Part shown: positions 46,879-56,074 of the stretch, one piece after another | Position numbering within the stretch: position 1 is the first letter of the stretch | Layout of the letters: every line of letters begins with the position of its first letter | Assembly (NCBI GenBank): GCA_902826605.1 | Contig: CADEFM010000003.1 | Location: forward strand, 310,001-374,000 | Reading direction: 5' to 3' | Length of the DNA: 64,000 nucleotides | Source: an uncultured Acidobacteriota bacterium | GTDB lineage: Bacteria; Acidobacteriota; Terriglobia; Bryobacterales; Bryobacteraceae | Notes under the pieces: generated by a model | Told to the model about the DNA's origin: nothing | Database searches by the model: none | The model's input: the letters and a program-made list of their open reading frames with translations, nothing else | Made by a program: the position numbers and the translations under genes

Positions 46879-48041
46879 CGGAAGCGCGTCCTCACCAGTG
46901 TGCGATCGATGGAAGCCAGGGTGGGTCTCCCGGTTTGCGCCATCGCCATCACCAGTTCACCTTGCAGGATTTCAAAAACCTTCTGAACCCCGGCGTCGCC
47001 GAAGGCTCCCAGTCCCCAGCGGGCCGCGCGGCCCACGGTCACCACATTGGCGCCCAACGCGAGCGCCTTCAATATGTCGGTGCCGCTGCGGAAGCCGCTA
47101 TCGATCATGATGGGCACGCGTCCCCGCACGGCGCTCACGATTTCCGGCAGAACTTCCAAAGTGGACGGGCCGTAATCCAGAGAGCGGCCGCCGTGATTGG
47201 AGATGTATATTCCATTCATGCCGTGCTCAATGCATAACTCCGCATCCTCAGCCGTCAGAATACCCTTGGCAACGAACGGAACCTTCACGAACGGACGGAT
47301 TTCGTCAAGGAACTTCCAGTTGTACCAAAGCCTCCCGTCCGGAACCCGGTAAGGATTCTTTGTGGTGGGTCGGCGCGGAGGAGTGCCAGCGGTGCGGGGA
47401 TCTTCCGTTAGATGCCGGAGGTGTGCGGCACGTTCGTAATAGGAGGCCTGCTGATCCATCGTGATAGCCACTGCCGCACAGCCCGCAGCTTGCGCTTTCT
47501 CGAGTATTTCGCGGGTGGCATCCACGGATGGGCGGGGATACAGCTGAAACCATACAGGACCAGTCGCACAGGCCGCGATCTTATCGATTGGTAGGCTCGA
47601 AGCGTTACTCACGATGTAAGGAGTATTTGACGCTGCCGTAGTTCCCACGTGCGTCGCCAGCTCGCCCTCCTTGTGAAGCAGGCCGTGACCGGACGTCGGC
47701 GCGGCCATGATGGGGAAGGCCATTTTGGTGCCAAGAAGTTCGGTCGCCGTTTGAATGGAGCTAATGTCTGCGGCTCCGCGCGGCACCAGATCCACCCAGC
47801 TAAACGCTTCGCGATTGCGACGCAGGTTGAACTCGCTCCCTTCGCCATGGTCAGTAAAATCATAGATCTGACGCGGGAGTTTGGCATGAAACACTTCTTC
47901 AAAATCCATGATGCTGGCCATCTCGTCGAAGCCCGGCAATCGACTGTGGTCGTGAAAAGGATCAAACTGCTGAGCGCGAAGCAGCGATGAACCGGCCAGG
48001 GCTCCTAGCCCCCAAAGTGCGCGACGTCTACTTGGATCCAT
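46875..48041 (-). CDS. Tat-exported FMN alpha-hydroxyacid oxidoreductase
   Basis: A 388-residue protein from ATG 48041, chosen because AAGAGG lies about 8 bases upstream; ATG 48047 and GTG 48050 are in frame. The N-terminus SRRRALWGLGALAGSSLLRA is Tat-like. Catalytic features are intact: WFQLYP (164-169), VPFVAKGIL (Lys259), SNHGGRSLDY (His283, Arg286) and IDSGFRSGTDILKALALG. It should oxidise an alpha-hydroxyacid with FMN, feeding electrons to a quinone or cytochrome, or to oxygen. Export via Tat is unusual for this enzyme family. Confidence 0.88.
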   Translation of the reverse strand: MDPSRRRALWGLGALAGSSLLRAQQFDPFHDHSRLPGFDEMASIMDFEEVFHAKLPRQIYDFTDHGEGSEFNLRRNREAFSWVDLVPRGAADISSIQTATELLGTKMAFPIMAAPTSGHGLLHKEGELATHVGTTAASNTPYIVSNASSLPIDKIAACATGPVWFQLYPRPSVDATREILEKAQAAGCAAVAITMDQQASYYERAAHLRHLTEDPRTAGTPPRRPTTKNPYRVPDGRLWYNWKFLDEIRPFVKVPFVAKGILTAEDAELCIEHGMNGIYISNHGGRSLDYGPSTLEVLPEIVSAVRGRVPIMIDSGFRSGTDILKALALGANVVTVGRAARWGLGAFGDAGVQKVFEILQGELVMAMAQTGRPTLASIDRTLVRTRFR

Positions 48042-48050
48042 TTGCATCAC

Positions 48051-48356
48051 CTCTTCGACAAATATTTTTGGGCCGTCCGCTCTAACGTTTTACGTCAGAG
48101 GGCGCTCCGAACAAGAAACTGACCTTAATCAAACGAAGCGCCTATAGAATCATACATCAATTTCTATTCGATGCAGTCGTTGCTCAGGTGTCAGCCGGCT
48201 ACCCAACCTTGACGCGGCCCACCATTTAGCTGAAAATAGCAATGATAATGATAGGGATGAAGTTGTTAGGGCTAATCTGCGGACGCTCACAAGTACTGCG
48301 CTGAGAATCCGACGCGCCAATTCGCGCTTCGTCAAGCAAAAGGAAAGACGAGACTT
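48051..48356. promoter_or_regulatory. Divergent intergenic region with AATGAT repeats
   Basis: About 300 bp separate the FMN operon from the NHL genes. At 48241-48252 AATGAT occurs twice in tandem, recalling the hexamer pattern of Fur boxes, but it is not palindromic and is too short to assign. AAAGGAAAG lies about 8 bases before the NHL start. No gene is seen. Confidence 0.4.
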
Positions 48357-49838
48357 ATGATCCACCATGGAGTGAAGGCCGCACTGCCGGCGATGCTGTT
48401 GACCATGACCAGCCTGGCCGTGGCCGCTGATCCGGATATCAATGTCCTGAAAAACAGCGGTTCTCTGGACCGGCTCTTCAAGCAATCGGGCGTGTACAAC
48501 GCGTCGAGCACCGGAAAGACACCCGGTTTCGTCATCGATCCCGCATGGCCGCAACCGCTGCCAAATAACTGGCTGGTTGGCCAAATCGGCGGACTCTACG
48601 TCGATCAGCATGATCATATTTGGGTTTACAATCGGCCGCGCTCGTTAACAAATGAAGAGGCGGGACTGGAAGGACCCGTAGCAGGCGCCACCGATGACAA
48701 GAAGCAGCCGATTAACGGGATCGGTCACGTACGCGCGTACGGCGCCTTGGCGGATTGCTGCAAAGCCGCTCCGGCAGTGATGGAGTTTAATGCCGACGGC
48801 AAGCTGCTGCGTTCTTGGGGAGGGCCGTCCGATCCCGGTTTTATCGGCGGCAAGTGCAAGGCTGAAGCGGGTTGCATCTGGCCGACCGGTGAGCACGGCA
48901 TTTACGTGGATCAGAACGACAACGTCTGGATCTCGGGAAGTTCCGCGCAGGCGGGCCGCGCAGGTTTGCCTTGGACGACAAACAAGGAAGGTGGCGACGG
49001 CTTCATATTGAAGTTCGATATGAACGGCAATTTCAAAATGAGGATCGGCGGAACCCCCACGGGACCAAACAGTAACGATACAAGTGGAGGAATGAATGGC
49101 ACGCCGTTGCTGTATCGGGCGGCGGACATGGTAGTCGATCCAGCGACCAACCGTCTGTACGTCGCTGACGGGTACGGAAACCGTCGCGTCCTCATTGCCG
49201 ACGCCAACACGGGCAAATATATAGGCCACTTCGGGGCATATGGGAACAATCCGGTCGACGACGCGGCCGCCCGGGCCGCGGGGCCGTGGATGGCGGACTA
49301 TTCCAAAGGGAACAAGAAGCCTGCATTTTTCCGCAATCCCGTGCATTGCGTCAAGATCGCCAATGACGGCAAGATTTATGTCTGCGACCGGGGAAATGAT
49401 CGCATTCAGGTGTTTGACAAAAACGATGCCATGCTTGGGAAACCGTGTACCAACCCTACAGGCGAGGCGGGGAAGTGCGGTTTTGTTGCGGAGCAATTCA
49501 TTAGCGAGCACACCAACACAAGCATCCCCGGAACATCGGTTTCAATGAACTTCTCCACGGACAAGGCCCAAAGTTGTCTCTACGTGGGAGACAACTCCAA
49601 CATGACTATCTACATCCTAAACCGAAGCAATCTTCAGGAGCTGGGCCGGCTGGGCCGCAGTGGACAGATGCCCGGAGACTTCCATTGGCTGCATCAGGTG
49701 AGCGTGGACAGCAAAGGCAATATTTACACCGCGGAAGTTGAGACCGGGAAACGGATCCAGAAGTTTGTTCGGTATGGCGCCATCGGATGCAGCGGAACCG
49801 GATCTTCTACCGTGGGTGGAGTGGTGGCCTCCCAGTAG
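48357..49838 (+). CDS. Exported NHL-repeat beta-propeller protein, copy 1
   Basis: A 493-residue protein with a signal peptide (about 1-23, SLAVAADPD). The rest is a beta-propeller with NHL-type blades: QIGGLYVDQHDHIWVYNRPR, VMEFNADGKLLRSWGG, RLYVADGYGNRRVLIAD, IYVCDRGNDRIQVFDKND and VSVDSKGNIYTAEVETGKR. Several cysteine pairs (ADCCKA, GKCKAEAGC) suggest disulfides. It is nearly identical to the next gene and related to the partial gene at the window start. Substrate or partner unknown; its position suggests association with exported redox enzymes. Confidence 0.88.
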   Translation: MIHHGVKAALPAMLLTMTSLAVAADPDINVLKNSGSLDRLFKQSGVYNASSTGKTPGFVIDPAWPQPLPNNWLVGQIGGLYVDQHDHIWVYNRPRSLTNEEAGLEGPVAGATDDKKQPINGIGHVRAYGALADCCKAAPAVMEFNADGKLLRSWGGPSDPGFIGGKCKAEAGCIWPTGEHGIYVDQNDNVWISGSSAQAGRAGLPWTTNKEGGDGFILKFDMNGNFKMRIGGTPTGPNSNDTSGGMNGTPLLYRAADMVVDPATNRLYVADGYGNRRVLIADANTGKYIGHFGAYGNNPVDDAAARAAGPWMADYSKGNKKPAFFRNPVHCVKIANDGKIYVCDRGNDRIQVFDKNDAMLGKPCTNPTGEAGKCGFVAEQFISEHTNTSIPGTSVSMNFSTDKAQSCLYVGDNSNMTIYILNRSNLQELGRLGRSGQMPGDFHWLHQVSVDSKGNIYTAEVETGKRIQKFVRYGAIGCSGTGSSTVGGVVASQ

Positions 49839-49919
49839 GACGCACTCCATCCCCAGCTACGCGGCCGGTTATGGAATCCAACCTCACGGTTCGCGATTAA
49901 AAGGAAAGAGACGAGACCT

Positions 49920-51401
49920 ATGATCCATCACAGAGTTAAGGCCGCACTGCCGGCGATGCTATTGACCCTGACCAGCCTGGCCGTGGCCGCTGATCCGGAT
50001 ATCAATGTCCTGAAGAACAGCGGTTCTCTGGACCGGCTCTTCAAGCAAACCGGCGTGTACAACGCTTCGGGCACCGGAAAGACACCGGGTTTCGTCGTCG
50101 ATCCCGCATGGCCGCAGACGTTGCCAAACAACTGGCTGCTTGGCCAAATCGCTGGGCTCTACGTCGATCAGCATGACCATATTTGGGTTTACAATCGGCC
50201 GCGCTCGTTGACGGATGTAGAGGCGGGACTGGAAGGACCTGTACCGGGCGCCACCAATGACAAGAAGCAGCCGATCAATGGGATCGGTCAGGTGCGCGCG
50301 TATGGCCCCCTCGCGGATTGCTGCAAGTCGGCTCCTTCAATTTTGGAGTTTAATGCCGACGGTAAGCTGCTGCGTTCGTGGGGCGGCCCGGCCGATCCCG
50401 GTTTTCTTGGGGGCAAGTGCAAGGCGGAAGCAGGCTGCATCTGGCCGAGCAGTGAGCACGGCATTTATGTCGACCACAATGACAACGTCTGGATTTCCGG
50501 AAATTCCGCACAGGCTGGCGATGGAGGATCGCCGTGGATCACAAACAAAGCTGGAGGCGACGGCTTTCTGCTGAAGTTCGACATGAATGGCAATTTCAAG
50601 ATGAGGATCGGTGGAACCCCCACGGGACCGAACAGCAACGACACGCGCGGCGGAATTAACGACACCCCATTGCTCTATCAGGCGGCGGATATCGCTGTCG
50701 ATCCAGCAACCAACCGCCTCTATGTCGCCGACGGGTACGGAAACCGTCGCGTCCTCATTGCCGACGCCAACACGGGCAAATATATAGGCCACTTCGGGGC
50801 ATATGGGAACAATACGGTCGACGACGCGGCCGCCAATGCTGCGGGGCCGTGGATAGCGGACTACAGTAAGGGGAACAAGAAACCTGGATTCTTCCGCAAT
50901 CCCGTCCATTGCGTGAAGATTGCCAATGACGGCAAGATTTATGTCTGTGACCGCGGAAACAATCGCATTCAGGTGTTTGACAAGAACGATGCCACGCTTG
51001 GTAAACCGTGCAGCAATCCAACCGGCGAAGCCGGCAAATGCGGATTCGTAGCCGAGCAATTTGTCAGCGAGCACACCAATACAAGCATCCCTGGGACAGC
51101 GGTATCAATGAGCTTCTCCACGGACAAGGCACAAAGTTGCCTCTACGTGGCAGACAACTCCAACATGACCATCTACATCCTGAACCGAAGCAATCTTCAG
51201 GAACTGGGCCGGCTGGGCCGCAGTGGACAGATGCCCGGCGACTTCCATTGGCTGCATCAGGTGAGCGTGGACAGCAAAGGCGATATTTACACCGCGGAAG
51301 TCGACGCCGGAAAAAGAATCCAGAAGTTTATCCGGTATGGTGGCACCGGATGCAGCGGAACCGGATCTTCCACCGTGGGCGGAGTCGTCGCCGCGAAGTG
51401 A
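49920..51401 (+). CDS. Exported NHL-repeat beta-propeller protein, copy 2
   Basis: A 493-residue paralogue of the preceding gene with the same signal peptide and blade order, starting 81 bp after its stop with AAAGGAAAG upstream. Differences are scattered conservative changes (for example ADCCKSAPS for ADCCKAAPA, and AGDGGSPWITNKAGG for AGRAGLPWTTNKEGG). The SoxC-like gene follows after 130 bp. Confidence 0.88.
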   Translation: MIHHRVKAALPAMLLTLTSLAVAADPDINVLKNSGSLDRLFKQTGVYNASGTGKTPGFVVDPAWPQTLPNNWLLGQIAGLYVDQHDHIWVYNRPRSLTDVEAGLEGPVPGATNDKKQPINGIGQVRAYGPLADCCKSAPSILEFNADGKLLRSWGGPADPGFLGGKCKAEAGCIWPSSEHGIYVDHNDNVWISGNSAQAGDGGSPWITNKAGGDGFLLKFDMNGNFKMRIGGTPTGPNSNDTRGGINDTPLLYQAADIAVDPATNRLYVADGYGNRRVLIADANTGKYIGHFGAYGNNTVDDAAANAAGPWIADYSKGNKKPGFFRNPVHCVKIANDGKIYVCDRGNNRIQVFDKNDATLGKPCSNPTGEAGKCGFVAEQFVSEHTNTSIPGTAVSMSFSTDKAQSCLYVADNSNMTIYILNRSNLQELGRLGRSGQMPGDFHWLHQVSVDSKGDIYTAEVDAGKRIQKFIRYGGTGCSGTGSSTVGGVVAAK

Positions 51402-51531
51402 TTGCGGACGGATGATTGCGGAAATATTGCGCGCTTTCAGCGCCACAAATGACACCGTTGGGTCCGGGGTCTGAGACCGTACCACGCACATTCTGCTTCC
51501 CACTGGAGTACAATTTCGGCGAGGTGTGGTG

Positions 51532-52749
51532 ATGCAAGATTCGAAACGATCGAGCCGCCGGAAACTGCTTCGGATTGGCGTAGCTGCGGGTGGAGCAGTG
51601 CTGGCGAATCGCCAGATAGCCAAGGCTGCTGAGGACACGCCGGGTCAGCTCGGCATTCCACTCGGCCCGTACGGAGAAAGGTCGCCGTTTGAGAAAGCGG
51701 TCCGCTGGAGGAGGGACACCAAGACGCCGGAGACGGGTTCCAGTTTCACACCTCTTCAGGACTCCGTCGGTACACTCACGCCTTCGTCGCTCCATTACGA
51801 GCGGCATCATGCTGGGATACCCACCATCGACCCGGCCCATCACCAGCTTGTGATCCACGGATTGGTGACCCGGCCGCTCTCGTTATCGGTTGCGGAAATT
51901 CGGCGTCTGCCCTCGGTGACTCGAACTTTGGTTCTCGAATGTGGAGGCAACAGTGGATCGGAATGGGCCGCAAAGACAGGGCCCGACGTGCAAAGAAGTT
52001 ACGGCCTGGTGAGTTGTAGCGAGTGGACCGGGGTCCCCTTGTCACTACTTCTCTCGGAGGTCGGTGTCCAACCGGGAGCGTCCTGGGTGATCGCCGAAGG
52101 TGCGGACGCGTGCCGTATGGAGCGTAGCATTCCACTTGCGAAGGCGATGGACAACATCCTGGTCGCGTATGGTCAAAACGGCGAGGCGCTTCGTCCCGCG
52201 CAAGGGTATCCTCTGCGCCTCATCATCCCCGGGTGGGAGGGAAACGCAAACGTCAAATGGCTTCACAGCTTGAAACTTACCGATCAAGCCTACATGGCCA
52301 GGGACGAAACCGCGAAGTACACGGACCTGATGCCGGATGGTAAGGCACGGATCTTCACGTATCAGATGGAGGCCAAGTCGGTCATCACATTTCCATCGGG
52401 AGGGCAGACGTTGCCGGGCACAGGTCTTTATGAGTTGACGGGTTTGGCATGGTCAGGCCGCGGGAGGATTGAACGCGTCGAGATTACCACCGACGGTGGG
52501 CGAAGCTGGGTGAAAGCGAACATACAAGAACCGCGGCTTCCCATTGCGTTTACGCGCTTCCGTCTTCCCTGGCGATTCGACGGCCGAGACGCGGTTATTG
52601 CCTCGCGTGCGGTCGATGAAAGCGGATATACCCAACCCACGCGCGAGGCTCTCATCGGCGCACGTGGAACAAATTCGAACTATCACTTCAATGGGATCAA
52701 GTATTGGAAAGTGCAAGCTGACGGGACTGTGATCAATGTGGAAGCTTAG
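51532..52749 (+). CDS. Molybdopterin sulfite dehydrogenase, SoxC-like
   Basis: A 405-residue member of the sulfite oxidase family from ATG 51532, with GAGG about 7 bases upstream. The N-terminus SSRRKLLRIGVAAGGAVLA is a Tat signal. The molybdenum ligand Cys137 lies in TLVLECGGNSGSEW. LSLLLSEVGVQPGASWVIAE, RLIIPGWEGNANVKWL and the C-terminal Mo-co dimerisation domain (RIERVEITTDGGRSWVKA) support SoxC. Together with the overlapping cytochrome gene it forms a SoxCD or SorAB-like periplasmic sulfite or sulfane dehydrogenase. The other sox genes are absent from the window. Confidence 0.9.
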   Translation: MQDSKRSSRRKLLRIGVAAGGAVLANRQIAKAAEDTPGQLGIPLGPYGERSPFEKAVRWRRDTKTPETGSSFTPLQDSVGTLTPSSLHYERHHAGIPTIDPAHHQLVIHGLVTRPLSLSVAEIRRLPSVTRTLVLECGGNSGSEWAAKTGPDVQRSYGLVSCSEWTGVPLSLLLSEVGVQPGASWVIAEGADACRMERSIPLAKAMDNILVAYGQNGEALRPAQGYPLRLIIPGWEGNANVKWLHSLKLTDQAYMARDETAKYTDLMPDGKARIFTYQMEAKSVITFPSGGQTLPGTGLYELTGLAWSGRGRIERVEITTDGGRSWVKANIQEPRLPIAFTRFRLPWRFDGRDAVIASRAVDESGYTQPTREALIGARGTNSNYHFNGIKYWKVQADGTVINVEA

Positions 52750-53275
52750 GCTGTTACTGCTGGCAGCGGCTGCCGCCACGTTGGTGGCACAGATGCCGAA
52801 ATACGGAGTAGGAAGGCCAGCAACGGCGGATCAGATCCGCGACCTGGGAACAGCGATTGCGCCGGACGGCGGCGGTCTGCCGGAGGGCTCCGGGACGGTA
52901 GCCGCAGGGCGGGAAGTATTCATCGCTCGGTGTGCCAAATGCCATGGGGAAAAGGCGGAAGGTGCAGTGGGACCCATCTTGGTGGGTGGGCAAGGCACGC
53001 TCGCGACGGCGAAACCTCTCAAGACGGTGGGAAGCTTTTGGCCCTATGCGACGACGGTGTGGGATTACGTCAATCGGGCCATGCCCTTCGATCAGCCAGG
53101 TCTCCTAAAGGCAGCGGAAGTATATGCCGTGGTCGCCTATATCTTCAACATTAATGGCATTATTGGCGATGATCAGGTGATGGACGCCAAGAGCTTGCCG
53201 AAGGTAAAGATGCCGAATCGCGACGGGTTTGTGGCGGATCCCCGCCCGGATGTGGGAAACAAAGTCAGACGTTAG
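52736..53275 (+). CDS. Cytochrome c subunit, SoxD-like
   Basis: A 179-residue exported cytochrome c with signal peptide (about 1-19) and the heme motif CAKCH (66-70). The lead-in GVGRPATADQIRDLGTAIAP and DGGGLPEGSGTVAAGREVF is the characteristic N-terminus of SoxD-type subunits. NRAMPFDQPGLL supplies a likely Met ligand. It overlaps the soxC-like gene by 14 bp and accepts its electrons. Confidence 0.9.
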   Translation: MWKLRLLLLAAAAATLVAQMPKYGVGRPATADQIRDLGTAIAPDGGGLPEGSGTVAAGREVFIARCAKCHGEKAEGAVGPILVGGQGTLATAKPLKTVGSFWPYATTVWDYVNRAMPFDQPGLLKAAEVYAVVAYIFNINGIIGDDQVMDAKSLPKVKMPNRDGFVADPRPDVGNKVRR

Positions 53276-53420
53276 GCTCCGGCGCCAAACTCCTATCAGT
53301 TACGATATCGTGGCCTGCGCGAGAAGCCAAACTTGCAGACCCATGGAAGCGAAAAGGCTGGACAGGCACAGGCGATTGTCATACCGTAATGAAGTTGAAG
53401 GCCGTCTGGGATTATCCGTC

Positions 53421-55061
53421 ATGAAGCTGCTTCAAAAGTGCGTGATTCTGTCCCACCGGTACTTGGGAATCGCCTTGTGTCTGCTGGTAGTGATGTGGTT
53501 TGCTTCCGGAATTGTCATGATATATGCCGGAGGAATGCCACGCCTCACCCCGCAATTGCGCCTGGAGCGCATGCCTGTACTTGACCTGACGCAAGTGAAG
53601 CTTACGCCGGCAGAGGCGGCGGAGCGTATCGGCTTGGAGGTTGGACGAGGGGCGGGGCGGACGGTCCTGGGCACAGTCATGAATCGACCCGCGTATCGTT
53701 TCGGCGGGCAGGTTGTGTTCGCCGATAGCGGGGAACTACTGAACGAACTCAGTCTTGGACAGGCCAGAACAGCGGCTAGCCGATTCGCGAACCTTCCGGA
53801 AGAAAAAGTGCGCCACATCGCGACATTGACGAAAGTCGACCAATGGACTCTGGGACAAGGCCGGCAGCTTCCCCTGCACAAGTTCGCGGTTGACGATGGA
53901 CAGGGCACTGAGGTCTACATTCAACCTCAGACGGGTGAAGTCGCCATGCTCACCACCCGGAACAGCCGGGCGCTCGCTTGGATGGGCACAATCCCGCATT
54001 GGTTATATTTCACGGCGCTTCGGAGTAATCAACCGGTGTGGTACAAGATCGTGGTGTGGACATCAGGCTTGGTGTGCGTTGCCGCCGCGCTGGGAATGAT
54101 CCTGGCCGTCACGCAATTCCGCAAGCCCCGGCCCTTCCGGCTTTCTGTTGCCATTCCCTACAAGGGTTGGATGCGGTGGCACTACGTTACGGGTGCGGTT
54201 TTCGGTTTGTTCACGCTCACCTGGGCGTTCAGCGGCCTGCTCTCCATGGAGCCTTTCGCGTGGACCCGGGCGGAAGGATTGGAGGTGCGCCGCGACGTTT
54301 TCAGCGGCGGGCCCGTCGATCTTGCGCAGTTCGAGGCCATGGATCCCGGAAAATGGAATCAGATTCTGGGCGGCCACGGCGTCAAAGAAGTGGAATACAC
54401 GAGAATACAGGGCGATCATTACTACATCGTTCGGCACGCGTCTGCTAATGCAGCAGCGGCTATGAAACGTGAACGGCTCCACCAGCCTTATAATGTCACC
54501 GGCCAGGCTGAGCAGGACCGATTGTTGATCTCTGCGAAGACATTAGAGGTACGGCACCAGCCGTTCAGTGTCGAATCGTTGGTTTCCCGGTTGAAAGCCG
54601 CGGTGCCCGATGTGCCGATCACCGAGCAACAGTTGCTTTCCGAGTACGATTCCTATTACTACTCGCGCGGAAGGCAAACGCCGCTGCCTGTGCTTCGTGT
54701 GAAGTTCGACGATCCGGCACGGACTTGGTTTTATATCGATCCCGAAATGAGCCAAATGCTCGCTACGGTCCACAGGGTGAGCCGCCTGGAACGGTGGCTA
54801 TACAACGGGCTTCACAGCCTGGATTTTTCGTTCTGGTACAACCAGCGGCCGCTGTGGGACTTCGGAATGATTGTGCTCTTGTCGGGAGGGCTTATTTCCA
54901 GTGCGTTGGGCGCGCTGCTCGGCGTCAAGCGGATACGCCGGAACTTGACTTGGAAAGTAAAGTCGCTTGCAACCGAGTCGCCAGGATCGTCGGATTCCCA
55001 CATTTCATCGTTGTATACTGACCAGGAGCTGGCAGCCAGGATGGAAAGTCCGGATAAATGA
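53421..55061 (+). CDS. PepSY-associated transmembrane protein
   Basis: A 546-residue membrane protein from ATG 53421. It has four likely membrane helices: about 10-37 (ALCLLVVMWFASGIVMIYAG), 205-230, 248-275 and 490-515. Two periplasmic PepSY-like domains lie between them (LTPAEAAERIG, and SVESLVSRLKAAVPDVPITE). PepSY_TM proteins are often linked with iron-siderophore reduction or respiratory-type electron transfer. It is 145 bp downstream of soxD-like and overlaps the kinase gene by ATGA, so it heads the translationally coupled kinase-enolase-dehydrogenase set. Confidence 0.85.
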   Translation: MKLLQKCVILSHRYLGIALCLLVVMWFASGIVMIYAGGMPRLTPQLRLERMPVLDLTQVKLTPAEAAERIGLEVGRGAGRTVLGTVMNRPAYRFGGQVVFADSGELLNELSLGQARTAASRFANLPEEKVRHIATLTKVDQWTLGQGRQLPLHKFAVDDGQGTEVYIQPQTGEVAMLTTRNSRALAWMGTIPHWLYFTALRSNQPVWYKIVVWTSGLVCVAAALGMILAVTQFRKPRPFRLSVAIPYKGWMRWHYVTGAVFGLFTLTWAFSGLLSMEPFAWTRAEGLEVRRDVFSGGPVDLAQFEAMDPGKWNQILGGHGVKEVEYTRIQGDHYYIVRHASANAAAAMKRERLHQPYNVTGQAEQDRLLISAKTLEVRHQPFSVESLVSRLKAAVPDVPITEQQLLSEYDSYYYSRGRQTPLPVLRVKFDDPARTWFYIDPEMSQMLATVHRVSRLERWLYNGLHSLDFSFWYNQRPLWDFGMIVLLSGGLISSALGALLGVKRIRRNLTWKVKSLATESPGSSDSHISSLYTDQELAARMESPDK

Positions 55062-56074
55062 TCTCTGCGAATCTTTCCACGGAAATCACTCAATCTCTGC
55101 AAAAAATGGGACTTGCCGAGCGGGACGAGGAGCCGGATTATGTCGCCCTTGCCGGCGGTGTCTCGTCCGACATCTGGCGGGTCGATCTCCAACGCGGATC
55201 CGTGTGTGTGAAGCGCGCGTTACCCAAGCTGCGAGTTCAGATGGACTGGTATGCTCCCGTCGAACGCAATCAATACGAAATTGCATGGCTCCGCACAGTT
55301 GCGCAGATTGAGCCGGCTGCGGTTCCAAAGATCCTCGGAACGGATGCGCTTCACGGCTTATTTGCGATGGAGTACTTGCCGCCGGAATCCTATCGACTGT
55401 GGCGGACAGAGTTGTTCGCCGGGCGCGCCGATTCCAGCGTCGCGACTCAGGTCGGACGGCTGCTGGTCCGAATACATGCGGCCACGGCCCACCGCGGCGA
55501 CATAGCCAAAATGTTTCCCACCGGCGACATTTTTCATGCGATTCGATTGGAGCCTTATCTCGAAGCTACAGGCCTAAGGCACCCCGATCTGGCTAATCGT
55601 CTGCACCGGCTAGCCGATACGACCGCCGAGACTACACTTGCGTTGGTACACGGAGATGTAAGCCCGAAGAACATTTTGGTTGGGCCGGCGGGTCCAGTAT
55701 TTCTCGACGCAGAATGTGCGTGGTATGGGGACCCAGCGTTCGACTTGGCGTTTTGCCTAAATCATATGCTCCTGAAATGCCTGTGGACGCCCAGTTCAAC
55801 TCGTGAGTTTCTGGCTTGTTTCGATTCTATGTACAAGGCGTATGTGGCACGGGTGACGTGGGAGTCTCCAGAGGATCTTGAATTCCGGGCCTCGGCTCTA
55901 TTGCCCGCGCTGTTCCTCGCCCGGGTTGATGGGAAGTCTCCCGTCGATTACATCACACGTGAGGCAGACAAAGAGCGGGTACGCCGGATTGGCCGTTTGA
56001 TGATCCAGAGTGCGCCCCGACGACTTTCCGTCATTCGGCAGGCTTGGGCGGAGGAACTACGTGTTGGCGAGTAG
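55058..56074 (+). CDS. APH-family small-molecule kinase
   Basis: A 338-residue aminoglycoside-phosphotransferase-fold kinase. ATP-site Lys52 lies in VCVKRALPK; the catalytic Brenner motif is LVHGDVSPKNIL (Asp200, Asn205); the metal-binding segment is FLDAECAWYGDPAFDLAF (Asp217). The context is not antibiotic resistance: it is coupled by overlapping start and stop to a PepSY gene upstream and by a 14-bp overlap to an enolase-like gene downstream. It probably phosphorylates a hydroxyl of a small metabolite that feeds the next enzymes; the substrate is unknown. Confidence 0.88.
   Translation: MISANLSTEITQSLQKMGLAERDEEPDYVALAGGVSSDIWRVDLQRGSVCVKRALPKLRVQMDWYAPVERNQYEIAWLRTVAQIEPAAVPKILGTDALHGLFAMEYLPPESYRLWRTELFAGRADSSVATQVGRLLVRIHAATAHRGDIAKMFPTGDIFHAIRLEPYLEATGLRHPDLANRLHRLADTTAETTLALVHGDVSPKNILVGPAGPVFLDAECAWYGDPAFDLAFCLNHMLLKCLWTPSSTREFLACFDSMYKAYVARVTWESPEDLEFRASALLPALFLARVDGKSPVDYITREADKERVRRIGRLMIQSAPRRLSVIRQAWAEELRVGE

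Larger units (their letters stand above)
48357..51401 (+). repeat. Tandem gene duplication of the NHL propeller, unit about 1563 bp
   Basis: The two 1482-bp genes are colinear without obvious indels and closely related throughout. The similarity extends a short way upstream through the AAAGGAAAG leader. A block encoding YVADGYGNRRVLIADANTGK and flanks (about 49160-49250 and 50723-50813) is nucleotide-identical, whereas other parts show many silent changes. Confidence 0.9.

Noticed and set aside
48241..48252. Tandem AATGAT as a Fur box
   Set aside because: Only two direct hexamers and no inverted third; mentioned in the intergenic entry but not called as an operator.
55058..56074. Aminoglycoside resistance gene
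   Set aside because: The fold is APH-like, but overlaps with metabolic genes argue for a metabolite kinase.
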